From contig AP031437.1 of assembly GCA_042854365.1 (NCBI GenBank), positions 3,174,277 through 3,238,276 on the forward strand: a stretch of 64,000 nt of DNA, written 5' to 3'. Under the pieces are notes generated by a model. It had not been told where the DNA came from, ran no database searches, and was given only the letters and a program-made list of their open reading frames with translations. Origin of the DNA: Anaeromassilibacillus sp001305115. Its GTDB lineage: Bacteria > Bacillota > Clostridia > Oscillospirales > Acutalibacteraceae. A program made the position numbers and the translations under genes. This document shows positions 48,117 through 56,420 of this stretch, piece after piece (position 1 is the stretch's first letter; each line of letters begins with the position of its first letter).

Positions 48117-48884
48117 TCAACGCGACGCCTTTCTCAACACCTCGTCCGCCAATGCATCGTATGCATACGCGCCCTTGCTGCTGTGATCGAAATAGCCGAT
48201 CGGCCGTCCAAAACTGGGCGCCTCGGAGAGACGCACGGTGCGCGGGATGACCGTAGCAAATACCTTCCGCGGAAAATATTTTTTTACCTCTTCCACCACC
48301 TGCTGCGTCAGGTTCAAACGGCCGTCGTACATTGTCAGCAAAACGCCTTCAATGTCCAGCTGTTCGTTGTATTGGCGCTTGACGCGCCGGACGGAATTCA
48401 TCAGCTGGGACAGCCCCTCCAACGCGTAATATTCGCACTGGATAGGCACTAGAAGGGTGTCCGCCACGCAGAGCGCATTGGTGGTGATAATCCCAAGGGA
48501 CGGCGGACAATCGATCAGAATAAAATCGTATTCCGCACGCAGAGGGACAATGGCATTTTTTAAAATAGCCTCGCGATGTTCCATCTCAATCAGTTCCAAT
48601 TCGGCGCCGGCCAAGTCCATGCTGGAGGGCAGCAGATCGAGATTTGCAAACTCCGTATGGATGCGCGCATCCTTTGCCGGGGTTTCCCCAATCAATACCT
48701 CATACATAGTATTTTTCAGCTTCCGGCGGTCCACGCCGACCCCGCTGGACGAATTCCCCTGTGGGTCGATGTCCACCAACAGTGTCTTCTTCCCCTTCGC
48801 GCCGAGCGCCGACGAAAGGTTGACCGCTGTGGTGGTCTTTCCCACGCCGCCTTTCTGATTTGCAATGGCTATGATCTTTCCCAT
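48117..48884 (-). CDS. soj: Chromosome partitioning ATPase ParA (Soj)
   Basis: The 255-residue protein has the deviant Walker A KGGVGKTT near the N terminus (IAIANQKGGVGKTTTAVNLS), the Walker B-type DFILIDCPPSLG and SMDLAGAELEL. Soj binds DNA non-specifically, moves ParB-parS and in Bacillus also controls DnaA and sporulation. ATG 48884 follows GGGGGCGGACG; the frame to 48968 has no better site. It is first in the soj-parB-serS unit; a perfect parS lies about 180 bp upstream. Confidence 0.97.
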   Translation of the reverse strand: MGKIIAIANQKGGVGKTTTAVNLSSALGAKGKKTLLVDIDPQGNSSSGVGVDRRKLKNTMYEVLIGETPAKDARIHTEFANLDLLPSSMDLAGAELELIEMEHREAILKNAIVPLRAEYDFILIDCPPSLGIITTNALCVADTLLVPIQCEYYALEGLSQLMNSVRRVKRQYNEQLDIEGVLLTMYDGRLNLTQQVVEEVKKYFPRKVFATVIPRTVRLSEAPSFGRPIGYFDHSSKGAYAYDALADEVLRKASR

Positions 48885-49052
48885 CGTCCGCCCCCGTTTC
48901 TCAAAAAATTGCCACTCTCTTTGCTTAGTCCGAGTACAATTCATCCCAAAAACAAAAGGATATGGCAATCTGTTTTCTTTCCATATCGTTTATTCTCATG
49001 AACGTTTCTATTATAGCACGGAAGAGCTGGAAGGAAAAGTAGTTCTGTTTGA

Positions 49053-49084
49053 AAAAAGCCTGTTTCACGTGAAACAGGCTTTTT
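49053..49084. promoter_or_regulatory. Perfect parS site inside a 32-bp palindrome upstream of soj
   Basis: TGTTTCACGTGAAACA at 49061-49076 matches the universal parS. It is extended by AAAAAGCC on the left and GGCTTTTT on the right, so 49053-49084 is a perfect palindrome. With A and T runs on both sides it could also act as a terminator between soj and the region beyond. Confidence 0.95.
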
Positions 49085-49104
49085 AAATGGGGAACAGCCG
49101 GCAA

Positions 49105-49298
49105 ACAGGATGGAAAGTGATATGAAACATTCCGCTTTGCCTTCCATTTGACCGGCTGAAACGGGCAGACGATCTCTGTGTAGCGCACAGCGCTTTGTCC
49201 TCGGTACAGTCTAAACTACAGGCTGGGGGCTTTTAGAAGTAGAACGCAATCATTCCCACTTAAAATCCTCATGAAAAATGGTATGAAACGTTTAAAGT
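49105..49298 (+). repeat. Solo copy of the Crp/Fnr-tail repeat unit
   Basis: The stretch begins GGATGGAAAGTGATATGAAA, goes through CCATTTGACCGGCTGAAACG and ends in CCACTTAAAATCCTCATG and a GGTATGAAACGTTTA block, matching the 162-bp unit at 43007-43795. There is no crp gene nearby. The copy is degenerate, and it shows that the unit has moved or been copied about 5.5 kb. Confidence 0.9.
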
Positions 49299-49384
49299 CC
49301 AGTCCTCTACAAAGAAGCCCTTGCCGGTGGGTTTGAAGGCCACATCCGGGAAGGGCTCCTGCAAATTGTGTGAAAAAGGGGCGC

Positions 49385-49663
49385 TCAATCGTAATATATC
49401 AGACGTTTGCACCGGGGGCAAAACTCTTGGCTGCCTTTGGCATGAAAGCGGTCCAGTATCTTTGTAGAGTGGCAGTAGGGACAACAGCATTTTCTGCGAT
49501 TGACCCATTGTCCAATTAAGACCACAAACAGAGGACCCAAACATATGCTCCAAAAGGGAAACGCCCACCGGTAAAACAAATAGATCAGTAGAAAGGCTGC
49601 ACCATAAAATAGTAAAGGAACGAATGTCCATACCGCTTTGATTGTCTTATGTAAATCTTCCAT
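49385..49663 (-). CDS. Small membrane protein with a C-terminal zinc ribbon
   Basis: The 92-residue protein has two hydrophobic helices (VWTFVPLLFYGAAFLLIYLF and FPFWSICLGPLFVVLIGQWV) and a Cys-rich tail with CPYCHS and CPRCKRL, a CxxC-x-n-CxxC zinc ribbon. Function unknown; a regulatory or sensor protein is possible. It stands alone and the ATG is preceded by a GGGATCACC-type spacer with only a weak ribosome binding site. Confidence 0.55.
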   Translation of the reverse strand: MEDLHKTIKAVWTFVPLLFYGAAFLLIYLFYRWAFPFWSICLGPLFVVLIGQWVNRRKCCCPYCHSTKILDRFHAKGSQEFCPRCKRLIYYD

Positions 49664-49929
49664 GGTGATCCCTTCTCAACTCGTTTTTGTGCATGGAACT
49701 GAATAAATTAGGGCCTATCCCGACTGGATGCAGGAAAAAGGCTTGTTTTTTGTATGGATAAATTTGACACTACAATATTTCTAAAAATATTTCAATAGGA
49801 ATCGTATATGTAGCCGCTGATTCTGTTCAACTGGAAGAAAGGGAACACTTCCATAAAAAGAATTCCTTTCCTACCTCGCAGATGGCCTTGAAATAGACGT
49901 ACCTTTCCCAGGATACAACGATGAATCTT

Positions 49930-50382
49930 TTATGGGTAATCCTGGCTCAAGTCCACAAAATGCGTTTCGCCAGTTGTATGATCGACATAATAGGCGACCG
50001 TCCATATTCCGAAATCCCCCTTTGTCACAGGTTGAAATAGGAAAATGGACAAATGGTTTTCCTCGTTCGAGAGGGTAAATTCCAGCCCGTTGCGCAGTAC
50101 CTTCTTTGCGAGCGGCTTTGGTCCTACCTCTATGTTCAGATGGTTGATTAAAAAGTCTGAAACGACCTGTTCCGGGACGATTCTCCACGGCTGATGCCCG
50201 TTATTGACTTCATTTTGCAGCCATTCGTAATATTCCATCTGCTCCGGCGGCAGGGAGACCATTTCTTTGTCCATCCGTATGGCGGGTATGAACAAGCACC
50301 CCAAAAGGATGCAAGTAATCCCAACGATACATAAAAAAACTTCGTGTGGTTTTTCATGAATCTTTAATCTTTTCCTCTTCAT
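49930..50382 (-). CDS. Membrane-anchored protein of unknown function
   Basis: The 150-residue product has an N-terminal anchor (VFLCIVGITCILLGCLFIPA) and an extracellular part with EQMEYYEWLQNEVNN, PEQVVSDFLINHLNIEVGPK and a beta-rich C terminus (FGIWTVAYYVDHTTGETHFV). A TTG two codons upstream (50388) is another start. It begins right after the stop of a decayed frame at 50395-50575, perhaps once co-transcribed. No family recognised. Confidence 0.5.
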   Translation of the reverse strand: MKRKRLKIHEKPHEVFLCIVGITCILLGCLFIPAIRMDKEMVSLPPEQMEYYEWLQNEVNNGHQPWRIVPEQVVSDFLINHLNIEVGPKPLAKKVLRNGLEFTLSNEENHLSIFLFQPVTKGDFGIWTVAYYVDHTTGETHFVDLSQDYP

Positions 50383-50394
50383 GCGCAAAAAGAA

Positions 50395-50575
50395 TTAAAG
50401 AATATCCGAAAAAGTCACCTCCACCCATCCACTCTCATACGAACTATAACCCAAATCTTTTGCAACCTCTGTTCCTAAATAAATGCCTGCTGGGTTTAAA
50501 ACGGTTCTTCCACGATCATCCTTACCATTGTTATCATTATCATAATAGGCTGCATAATCATCTTTTCCATGGGGC
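50395..50575 (-). pseudogene. C-terminal remnant of an unidentified secreted or cell-surface protein
   Basis: Without any start codon the minus strand encodes GKDDYAAYYDNDNNGKDDRG and RTVLNPAGIYLGTEVAKDLG, then YSSYESGWVEVTFSDIL and a stop at 50395. The composition is that of a real protein, and the frame is closed by a TAG just upstream. It is best read as the tail of a gene whose beginning was lost. Confidence 0.45.
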
Positions 50576-50649
50576 TATCCCCTATCATTCAATTATACTT
50601 TCTATTTAAATCTTATATTAAAAAATTTCAATCATATCTGTATATGTGG

Positions 50650-51180
50650 TCATTTATTTTGACTATGATGCAATATCCTTTTATCCATGCTCTTCATATA
50701 ATCTCTGCTCATCCAAAGCACTTGTATGTCATCCAATCGTATTTCATTTTTATGGATCGATTTTATATGCTCTACCTTGACTATCTCAGATTGATTCATC
50801 TGCACAAAACGATAATTTTGTAAATCCTGCAAGTAGTGGGATAAAGTCCCATTGGCACGGACAATTTCTTTTGTTGTATGAATCAAAATATGCCTGTCAT
50901 ATACTTCCACAAATACGATCTCTTTTATAGGGATCGTTATACTTTCGCATCGATTGCGTGTAATATGCAGAATCCCTTGATCCATATACTCTTGTACAGC
51001 GCGTTCCATCTCTGCATTTAATAACGCAAGATCGATTGGATGTTGAAAAACTTGAAATGCCTTGAGCATAAAGGAAAACGAATAAAATTGGGGATCATCA
51101 AAAATAAGCATCAGAAATGTGCTTGGGAGTTGTGTTCGAACCTTTTGCAAACTTTGCAAAAAGTTTGAATCGTGAATCAA
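50650..51180 (-). pseudogene. Truncated LytTR-type response regulator
   Basis: The 176-residue frame opens only with a TTG and no ribosome binding site. It starts in the middle of a receiver domain (FLQSLQKVRTQLPSTFLMLI, then FDDPQFYSFSFMLKAFQVFQ and HPIDLALLNAEMERAV), so the phosphoacceptor aspartate part is missing. A LytTR DNA-binding domain follows (RNRCESITIPIKEIVFVEVY, DRHILIHTTKEI, RFVQMNQSEIVKVEHIKSI). The gene is probably non-functional or works without phosphorylation. No histidine kinase is nearby. AT-rich compared with its neighbours. Confidence 0.65.
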
Positions 51181-51289
51181 TTGTATTCATAAAAAATCCA
51201 CAGACAATTGTCGGTTATGTAGGATATAAAATATCCCCTCTAAAGTTGTTATAAACGTAAAATGAATTGTTTGACTATACTTTTTACTT

Positions 51290-51352
51290 AGCTTAATAGT
51301 GATAGGGATACCCTAACTTTTGGGACGGCTGTCCCTGTTAAAAATATTAATT
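51290..51352 (+). repeat. 63-bp palindromic dispersed repeat, copy D
   Basis: It begins AGCTTAATAGTGATAGGGAT and is directly followed by copy E without a spacer. Confidence 0.75.
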
Positions 51353-51415
51353 AGTTTAATAGCGATAGGGATACCCTGACTTTTGCGGCAGCTGTCCCTA
51401 TTAAAAATATTGATT
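51353..51415 (+). repeat. 63-bp palindromic dispersed repeat, copy E
   Basis: It begins AGTTTAATAGCGATAGGGAT. The pair D-E shows that the exact unit length is 63 bp. Confidence 0.75.
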
Positions 51416-51618
51416 GCAGAATTTTTATTTAATAATCCCTTATCATCTTGCTTACACAAGATTAAGCAATTCATTATTGCTCACTTTCAAATTATTCTAC
51501 AACAATTATAATTCTATTTAAAATTATTAGCAATACTTTTTTCAATTTAGATGGATTGTATCGCTATGCCAGTAAATAATCGCCCATGTCCGGCCATCTA
51601 TTTCAAAACAGCAATGGA

Positions 51619-51655
51619 AAAAGCCGCTGTAGCGCAACGCGCCGCAGCGGCTTTT
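51619..51655. terminator. Terminator of noc
   Basis: AAGCCGCTG and CAGCGGCTT with an inner GCGC loop end in TTTT on both strands. It is about 240 bp beyond the noc stop codon. The region 51416-51895 holds no supported gene. Confidence 0.65.
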
Positions 51656-51895
51656 CACAGGGAAAATATAAGGGAAATGGGAGTAGTCTTGTAATCTGTT
51701 TTAAGGGCGCAGAACCTCTGCGCAGGGCTTGCAGCGCAAACGGCCCGATTGGCCGTCCGGCTGCCGCCAGGCTGTCATGCCGGCTTTCTATGGGCTATGT
51801 CTTTTCCATTTCAGACCGCCCAACAAAATCCTTTTCAATCTGTACTTCCCCAAAAGGGACGTGTCCCCTTTCTTATTTGGGACCCGTTTGGAAAA

Positions 51896-52813
51896 TCACC
51901 CTGCAATACGCGGGGCGGTTTTGTCCTCTACTTTTTCTTCCACATCTATGGCAGAAACTGCCTGTTCTACCCCAACCGTTACAGACGGGCTCTCCGATGG
52001 CCGCGCTACTGCGTTTGCCACCGGTCCTGTCTTTGGGATGCGTACAATGCACTCGATGTATTCTTCCGTTTCATTCCGGATGGTCTTTGCCTGAATACCC
52101 GAGAGCTGCATGGTTTTGACCGCATGGCTGATGGTGTTCATGAAGATACGAATATCTTTTACAATGATCCGCTTCTTATTCTTGGGCTTGTCCTCTTTTT
52201 CCGCGAGAAGCCGTTCGATGTATTGGTCGGTCTGCTGTACGTTCAAATGCTGTGCGAGGATGGCGTCAAGCACCTTTCCACGCAATTCAATGTCCTCCAG
52301 CCGCAGTAAAGCGCGCGCATGGCGTTCGGTCAACCCATTTTCGCTGATTTTTTTGCGTTCTTCTTGCGTTAAACGCAAAAGGCGCAGTTTATTCGCCAAA
52401 GTGGACTGGCTTTTTCCTAAGCGAAGCGCTGCTTCCTCCTGTGTAACGCCCCATTCTTCGATCAACCGCCGGATTCCCTCTGCTTCTTCAAAGATTTGCA
52501 GATCCTGCCTTTGTAAATTCTCCGTCATTGCGAGGACTGCACTCTGTTTATCGCTACATGAGTTTACAATACAGGCTGCACTGTCCAGCCCTGCCAAGCG
52601 GCAGGCGCGCCAACGCCGCTCTCCTGCAATCAATTCATAACCATTTCTAGTCCGGCGTACACTCAGAGGTTGTAACAGGCCATTTTGCCGGATACTCCGG
52701 CTTAATTCCAGGAGTTCCTTTTCTGGGAATGACCGGCGCGGCTGGGCGGGATTTGGATAAATGTCATCCAGCGGGATTTCAATCACCCGCCGTTTATCCT
52801 GCATGATGCCCAT
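51896..52813 (-). CDS. noc: Nucleoid occlusion protein Noc (ParB family)
   Basis: The 305-residue protein belongs to the ParB family: VIEIPLDDIYPNPAQPRRSF, GERRWRACRLAGLDSAACIV, NLQRQDLQIFEEAEGIRRLI and the helix-turn-helix VTQEEAALRLGKSQSTLANK. Its position upstream of rsmG-mnmG is typical of Noc, which blocks division over the nucleoid. The C-terminal part is longer than in Bacillus and ends with the acidic VEEKVEDKTAPRIAG. ATG 52813 has GGGAGG seven bases upstream. The extreme N terminus lacks a clear amphipathic membrane helix, so membrane binding is uncertain. Confidence 0.85.
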   Translation of the reverse strand: MGIMQDKRRVIEIPLDDIYPNPAQPRRSFPEKELLELSRSIRQNGLLQPLSVRRTRNGYELIAGERRWRACRLAGLDSAACIVNSCSDKQSAVLAMTENLQRQDLQIFEEAEGIRRLIEEWGVTQEEAALRLGKSQSTLANKLRLLRLTQEERKKISENGLTERHARALLRLEDIELRGKVLDAILAQHLNVQQTDQYIERLLAEKEDKPKNKKRIIVKDIRIFMNTISHAVKTMQLSGIQAKTIRNETEEYIECIVRIPKTGPVANAVARPSESPSVTVGVEQAVSAIDVEEKVEDKTAPRIAG

Positions 52814-53159
52814 AAAAATACCTCCCATCTGGTTTCTTTCTGCACATTTATGAAAACCCGCGTATGGGGCTTGTCCTTCTGTGCTTTAAGAATACCATAT
52901 GGGAGGGAAAGTTTTTGTTGGAATGTGTACGCGAAAAAGTGTTTTTCCTGTGGCTTTTCGCCTAATTCCGAAAGATTCTCTTTATAATCCCAGGGAAACG
53001 TCACTACACCATCGTTTTTTCAATCCGCGCCTTCCACAGAGAATCATTCCATACCAAGCAAATAAGGAACCATATTTTTATTTTGAAACTCCTTTGACAG
53101 AGCAACTCAAAAATTTTTTGGTACGAAACCTGGTCTTTCCTCAGCGATACACTCCTTAG

Positions 53160-53840
53160 AAAGGCGTCCTATTTAAATAGCCTATGTATCTTGCAAGGCT
53201 GTATTGATTCCTGAATATCCTCATCTTTCTCTCCCGACGTCCAAGAAGCAGGCAAATCATATCTAAAAGACAGGTAATGCAGCCATCGAAATAGAGCCTT
53301 CCAAGTATTCATTTAGAATTTTATAGTTCGTAAGATATATAGTTGATTCTCTTTACAGTTTTTCTATTTTACCAGCGCTTTGGCTATCTCTGTGCCAAAG
53401 AAGGGCCGTCTCAAGGTTGTATTCCTGGACATCCCCGTCTTTATCCCCGGACAGACAGGAAAACGGGCCAATACAAGCTTCCAAAAGACTGGCAATCCAA
53501 CAATCAAAATAGAACCTTTCAAGTATCCGATGAAAATTTGCCATTCATAAGAGATATGGCTCATTTTCTTTGCGGCTTTTCTATTTTACCAGCACTTTGG
53601 CTATCTCTCTGCCAAAGAAAGCTGTCTCAAGGTTGTATTCCTGGACATCCCCGTCTTTATCCTCGGACAGCCAGAAAAACGGGCCAATACAAGCTTCCAA
53701 AAGACTGGCAATCCAACAATCAAAATAGAACCTTTCAAGTATCCGATGAAAATTTGCCATTCGTAAGAGATATGGCTCATTTTCTTTGCGGCTTTTCTAT
53801 TTTACCAGCGCTTTGGCTATCTCTGTGCCAAAAAAAGCCG
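53160..53840. repeat. 216-bp array built from the 3' end of the FMN reductase gene
   Basis: TTTCTATTTTACCAGC is at 53361, 53578 and 53794 (216-217 bp apart), the last within the gene's own end. Each unit carries the last 12 codons and stop (FFGTEIAKALVK in minus-strand translation) and about 175 bp of downstream flank. A fourth, strongly decayed copy covers about 53160-53360. Only the gene copy is functional. The stretch 52814-53160 has no recognisable gene. Confidence 0.92.
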
Positions 53841-54366
53841 CCTCTGCGAGTTTTCCTTCATTTTGGTTTAGATCGTCCTCGGTCAAAACACCGCATGTAT
53901 AATAATTCGCCATCGGTTTAATCCCCATGCGAACAAAAAAGCGGTCAATCCGCGCCAAAATTTCTTTGCACTCGCGGGGGTCCTCCCGTGCGCTCAGGGC
54001 AAGGCTGATTCCCCTCTTCCCTGCCGGCAGGGCCGCATGCGGCTGATGAGCGGGGCTGTAGGGGGTACAACGGTCGATAAAAGCTTTAAGCTGCCCGGTG
54101 ATTCCGCCCCAATAGTCTGGGGAGGCGATCGCAATGACGTCTGCTTCGCTCATCCTTTTTAAAATCTCTTGTACATCATCCCGTTGGACACATTCCGCCG
54201 TCTGATAACAACTCCTGCATCCCCGGCAAAATGCATACTGCTGTTCCCCCAAACATAGAATCTCTGTCCCAATTCCTCTTTGTAGAAAGGCTTCTGCCAC
54301 CAGGCCGAGCAGCCGCGCGGTGTTGCCATCCTTCTTAGGGCTTGCATTGATCAGTAACGCTCTCAA
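53797..54366 (-). CDS. NADPH-dependent FMN reductase / flavodoxin-like protein
   Basis: The protein has 189 residues with the flavodoxin fold: LRALLINASPKKDGNTARLL (FMN phosphate loop), CRGCRSCYQTAECVQRDDVQ (Cys-rich, as in iron-sulfur flavoproteins), ADVIAIASPDYWGGITGQLK and FIDRCTPYSPAH. The TTG at 54366 starts the conserved domain and has GGAGGG ten bases upstream; an ATG six codons upstream (54384) is an alternative. It reduces flavins or quinones in the cytoplasm. Single gene with a tail array downstream. Confidence 0.85.
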   Translation of the reverse strand: MRALLINASPKKDGNTARLLGLVAEAFLQRGIGTEILCLGEQQYAFCRGCRSCYQTAECVQRDDVQEILKRMSEADVIAIASPDYWGGITGQLKAFIDRCTPYSPAHQPHAALPAGKRGISLALSAREDPRECKEILARIDRFFVRMGIKPMANYYTCGVLTEDDLNQNEGKLAEAAFFGTEIAKALVK

Positions 54367-55009
54367 AAAAATCTCTCCCTCCATCCGTAGTCTCCTTTTT
54401 TCTGCACAATCTAGCGTAAAAAGTAGTCGCCATCCCCCATATTCTGAGGGAATTTCCTTCCCTTCTTTAAACAGCCCAAGCAAATGGCCCATCTTCCCAT
54501 TGACGCCCGTTTTCCGGCGTAAACGTGCGGCGTGTCTCCCTTTTTCTATCGATCTTTCTCCGACGTCCCATCCGCCCCCATGCCCTATGTAAAAACTTCT
54601 GGGCATAGACGGCATCGAACAATCCATACCATAAAAAAGGATTCCAAAAATAAAAACCCCAAGAATTCTCGATTCAAAGATCCCTATATCTTTCAGATTT
54701 TCAGATTTGTTGTAAATGAGTTGTGAACCATCGATTGATAAGCCTATGGATACAACACGATTGGAAACCAGTCATTTTCAAAAATCCATTCATTATACAT
54801 CCATTATAATCCATTCCCTTAAAATGGTTTTAAGAAAAGTACAAATGAATTTTTATGCCAAACGATTCCATATCTTTGCTCCCAATACCATTTCAATACC
54901 GTTTTGTCGTCCGCTTTCTGTTCAAAACAGAATTCCCTCTTACCGTACAGCCCATAAAAAATCACGCACACAATGCACCATACGTGGATATTAAGAACAA
55001 TCAAACCAG
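54367..55009. other. Intergenic region without a supported gene
   Basis: Roughly 640 AT-rich bases between the FMN reductase gene and the 120-bp array. Open frames through it on either strand carry no recognisable protein or ribosome binding site. Confidence 0.45.
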
Positions 55010-55700
55010 GGCCTTCGATATACAAGCTTTGCAAAGCATGGGAAAGGCTTTATTCCCCAGAGCACACCTTCTCATATGCTTTCAATTTGCGGGGACTTAT
55101 TTTTGTTTTAAATTCAGCACAATCAAAACAGAATTCGGTGTACAAACTTCGCAAAGCATGGTAAAGGCTTTATTCTCCAAGGCGCACCTTCTCATATTCT
55201 CTCAATTTGCTGGGACTTATTTTTGTTTTAAATTGTGCCTAATCAAAACAGAATTCAGTGTACAAACTTTGCAAAGCATGGTAAAGGCTTTATTCCCCAG
55301 AGCACACCTTCTCATATGCTTTCAATTTGCTGAGACTCATTTTTGTTTTAAATTCAGCACAATCAAAACAGAACTCAGTGTACAAGCTTCGCAAAGCATG
55401 GTAAAGGCTTTATTCCCCAAGGCGCACCTTCTCATATTCTTTCAATTTGCAGGGACTCATTTTGGTTTTAAATTCAGCACAATCAAAACAGAATTCGGTG
55501 TACAAGCCTCGCAAAGCATGGGAAAGGCTTTATTCCCCAGAGCACACCTTCTCATATTCTCTCAATTTGCTGAGACTTATTTTTGTTTTAAATTCAACAC
55601 AATCAAAACAGAGCCTTCGGTGCATAGGGAACCTGCAAAGGGCGGGAAAGCCTTCATCATTCAGCGTATTCCTTTCGCATTCTCCCCATCCTCTGAGATT
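55010..55700. repeat. 120-bp tandem array next to the rsmG 3' end
   Basis: GCAAAGCATGG recurs at 55031, 55151, 55271, 55391 and 55511, exactly 120 bp apart, and the sixth degenerate copy at 55634-55720 merges with the rsmG stop codon. The unit matches the rsmG flank: AAAGAAAATAAATCTCAG after the gene corresponds to AAACAAAAATAAGTCTCAGC in the units. Because 120 is a multiple of three, a false open frame of 359 codons (54855-55934) runs through it and into antisense rsmG; it is not a gene. Confidence 0.92.
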
Positions 55701-55709
55701 TATTTTCTT

Positions 55710-56420
55710 TTAAAGCGGACTCTTTGCAATTTTTGCCCCATGCCGCGGATAAATGGAAGGCAGCGGTTTGATGCGGCGTATGCGGACCAAACTGCGTGCA
55801 TCTCCGCCGGGAAGTGTAAAGTGTTCCACCCCTTCCAATTCACACCCCAAAAGGTAAACCGCCTTCTTTGCAGTTGCGATCTCTTCCTCCGGTTCCGGCC
55901 CTTTCATCGCCAAAAAAGTTCCGCCCATCTGTAAAAAGGGAAGGCAATACTCGCACAACAAATTGAGCGGCGCCACCGCACGGGCGGTTACAAACGAAAA
56001 CTGCGCACGCAGATTTGGCATCCTTCCACCCTCTTCCGCACGCGCATGAACCACCGCCGCCTCGAGGCCAAGCTGTCCCAACACTTCCTTTAGGAATCGA
56101 AGCCGCTTGTTTAAACTATCCAGAAGAGTCAAATGCAACTGCGGACGCATGATTTTGAGCGGTACGCCGGGAAACCCTGCTCCAGTGCCAACATCGATGA
56201 GGGTGTCCCCTCCCTCCATATAAGGCAGTAACAAAATGCTGTCTAAAAAATGCTTGACTGCCACAGCTTTTGGCTCGGTAATCGCTGTCAAATTCATTTT
56301 TTCGTTCCACTCCAACAGCAACTCCATATAGGTCTGAAATTGTTCCAATTGCCCGGCTGAAAGCTCCACACCATAAGGCGTAGCACTTTCCTGCAAATAA
56401 TTCCGGATATCCTCACTCAT
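55710..56420 (-). CDS. rsmG: 16S rRNA (guanine527-N7)-methyltransferase
   Basis: RsmG methylates G527 of 16S rRNA with S-adenosylmethionine. The 236-residue length is normal. Motifs: EWNEKMNLTAITEPKAVAVK, HFLDSILLLPY, the SAM-binding DVGTGAGFPGVPLKI, LDSLNKRLRFLKEV and FVTARAVAPLN. ATG 56420 follows AAAGGAGGGAAGAGC and overlaps the mnmG stop by 4 bp (ATGA). It is downstream of mnmE-mnmG, as in most Firmicutes. Confidence 0.97.
   Translation of the reverse strand: MSEDIRNYLQESATPYGVELSAGQLEQFQTYMELLLEWNEKMNLTAITEPKAVAVKHFLDSILLLPYMEGGDTLIDVGTGAGFPGVPLKIMRPQLHLTLLDSLNKRLRFLKEVLGQLGLEAAVVHARAEEGGRMPNLRAQFSFVTARAVAPLNLLCEYCLPFLQMGGTFLAMKGPEPEEEIATAKKAVYLLGCELEGVEHFTLPGGDARSLVRIRRIKPLPSIYPRHGAKIAKSPL

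Noticed and set aside
54855..55934. 359-codon frame with 40-residue repeats
   Set aside because: Product of the in-phase 120-bp array extended into antisense rsmG.
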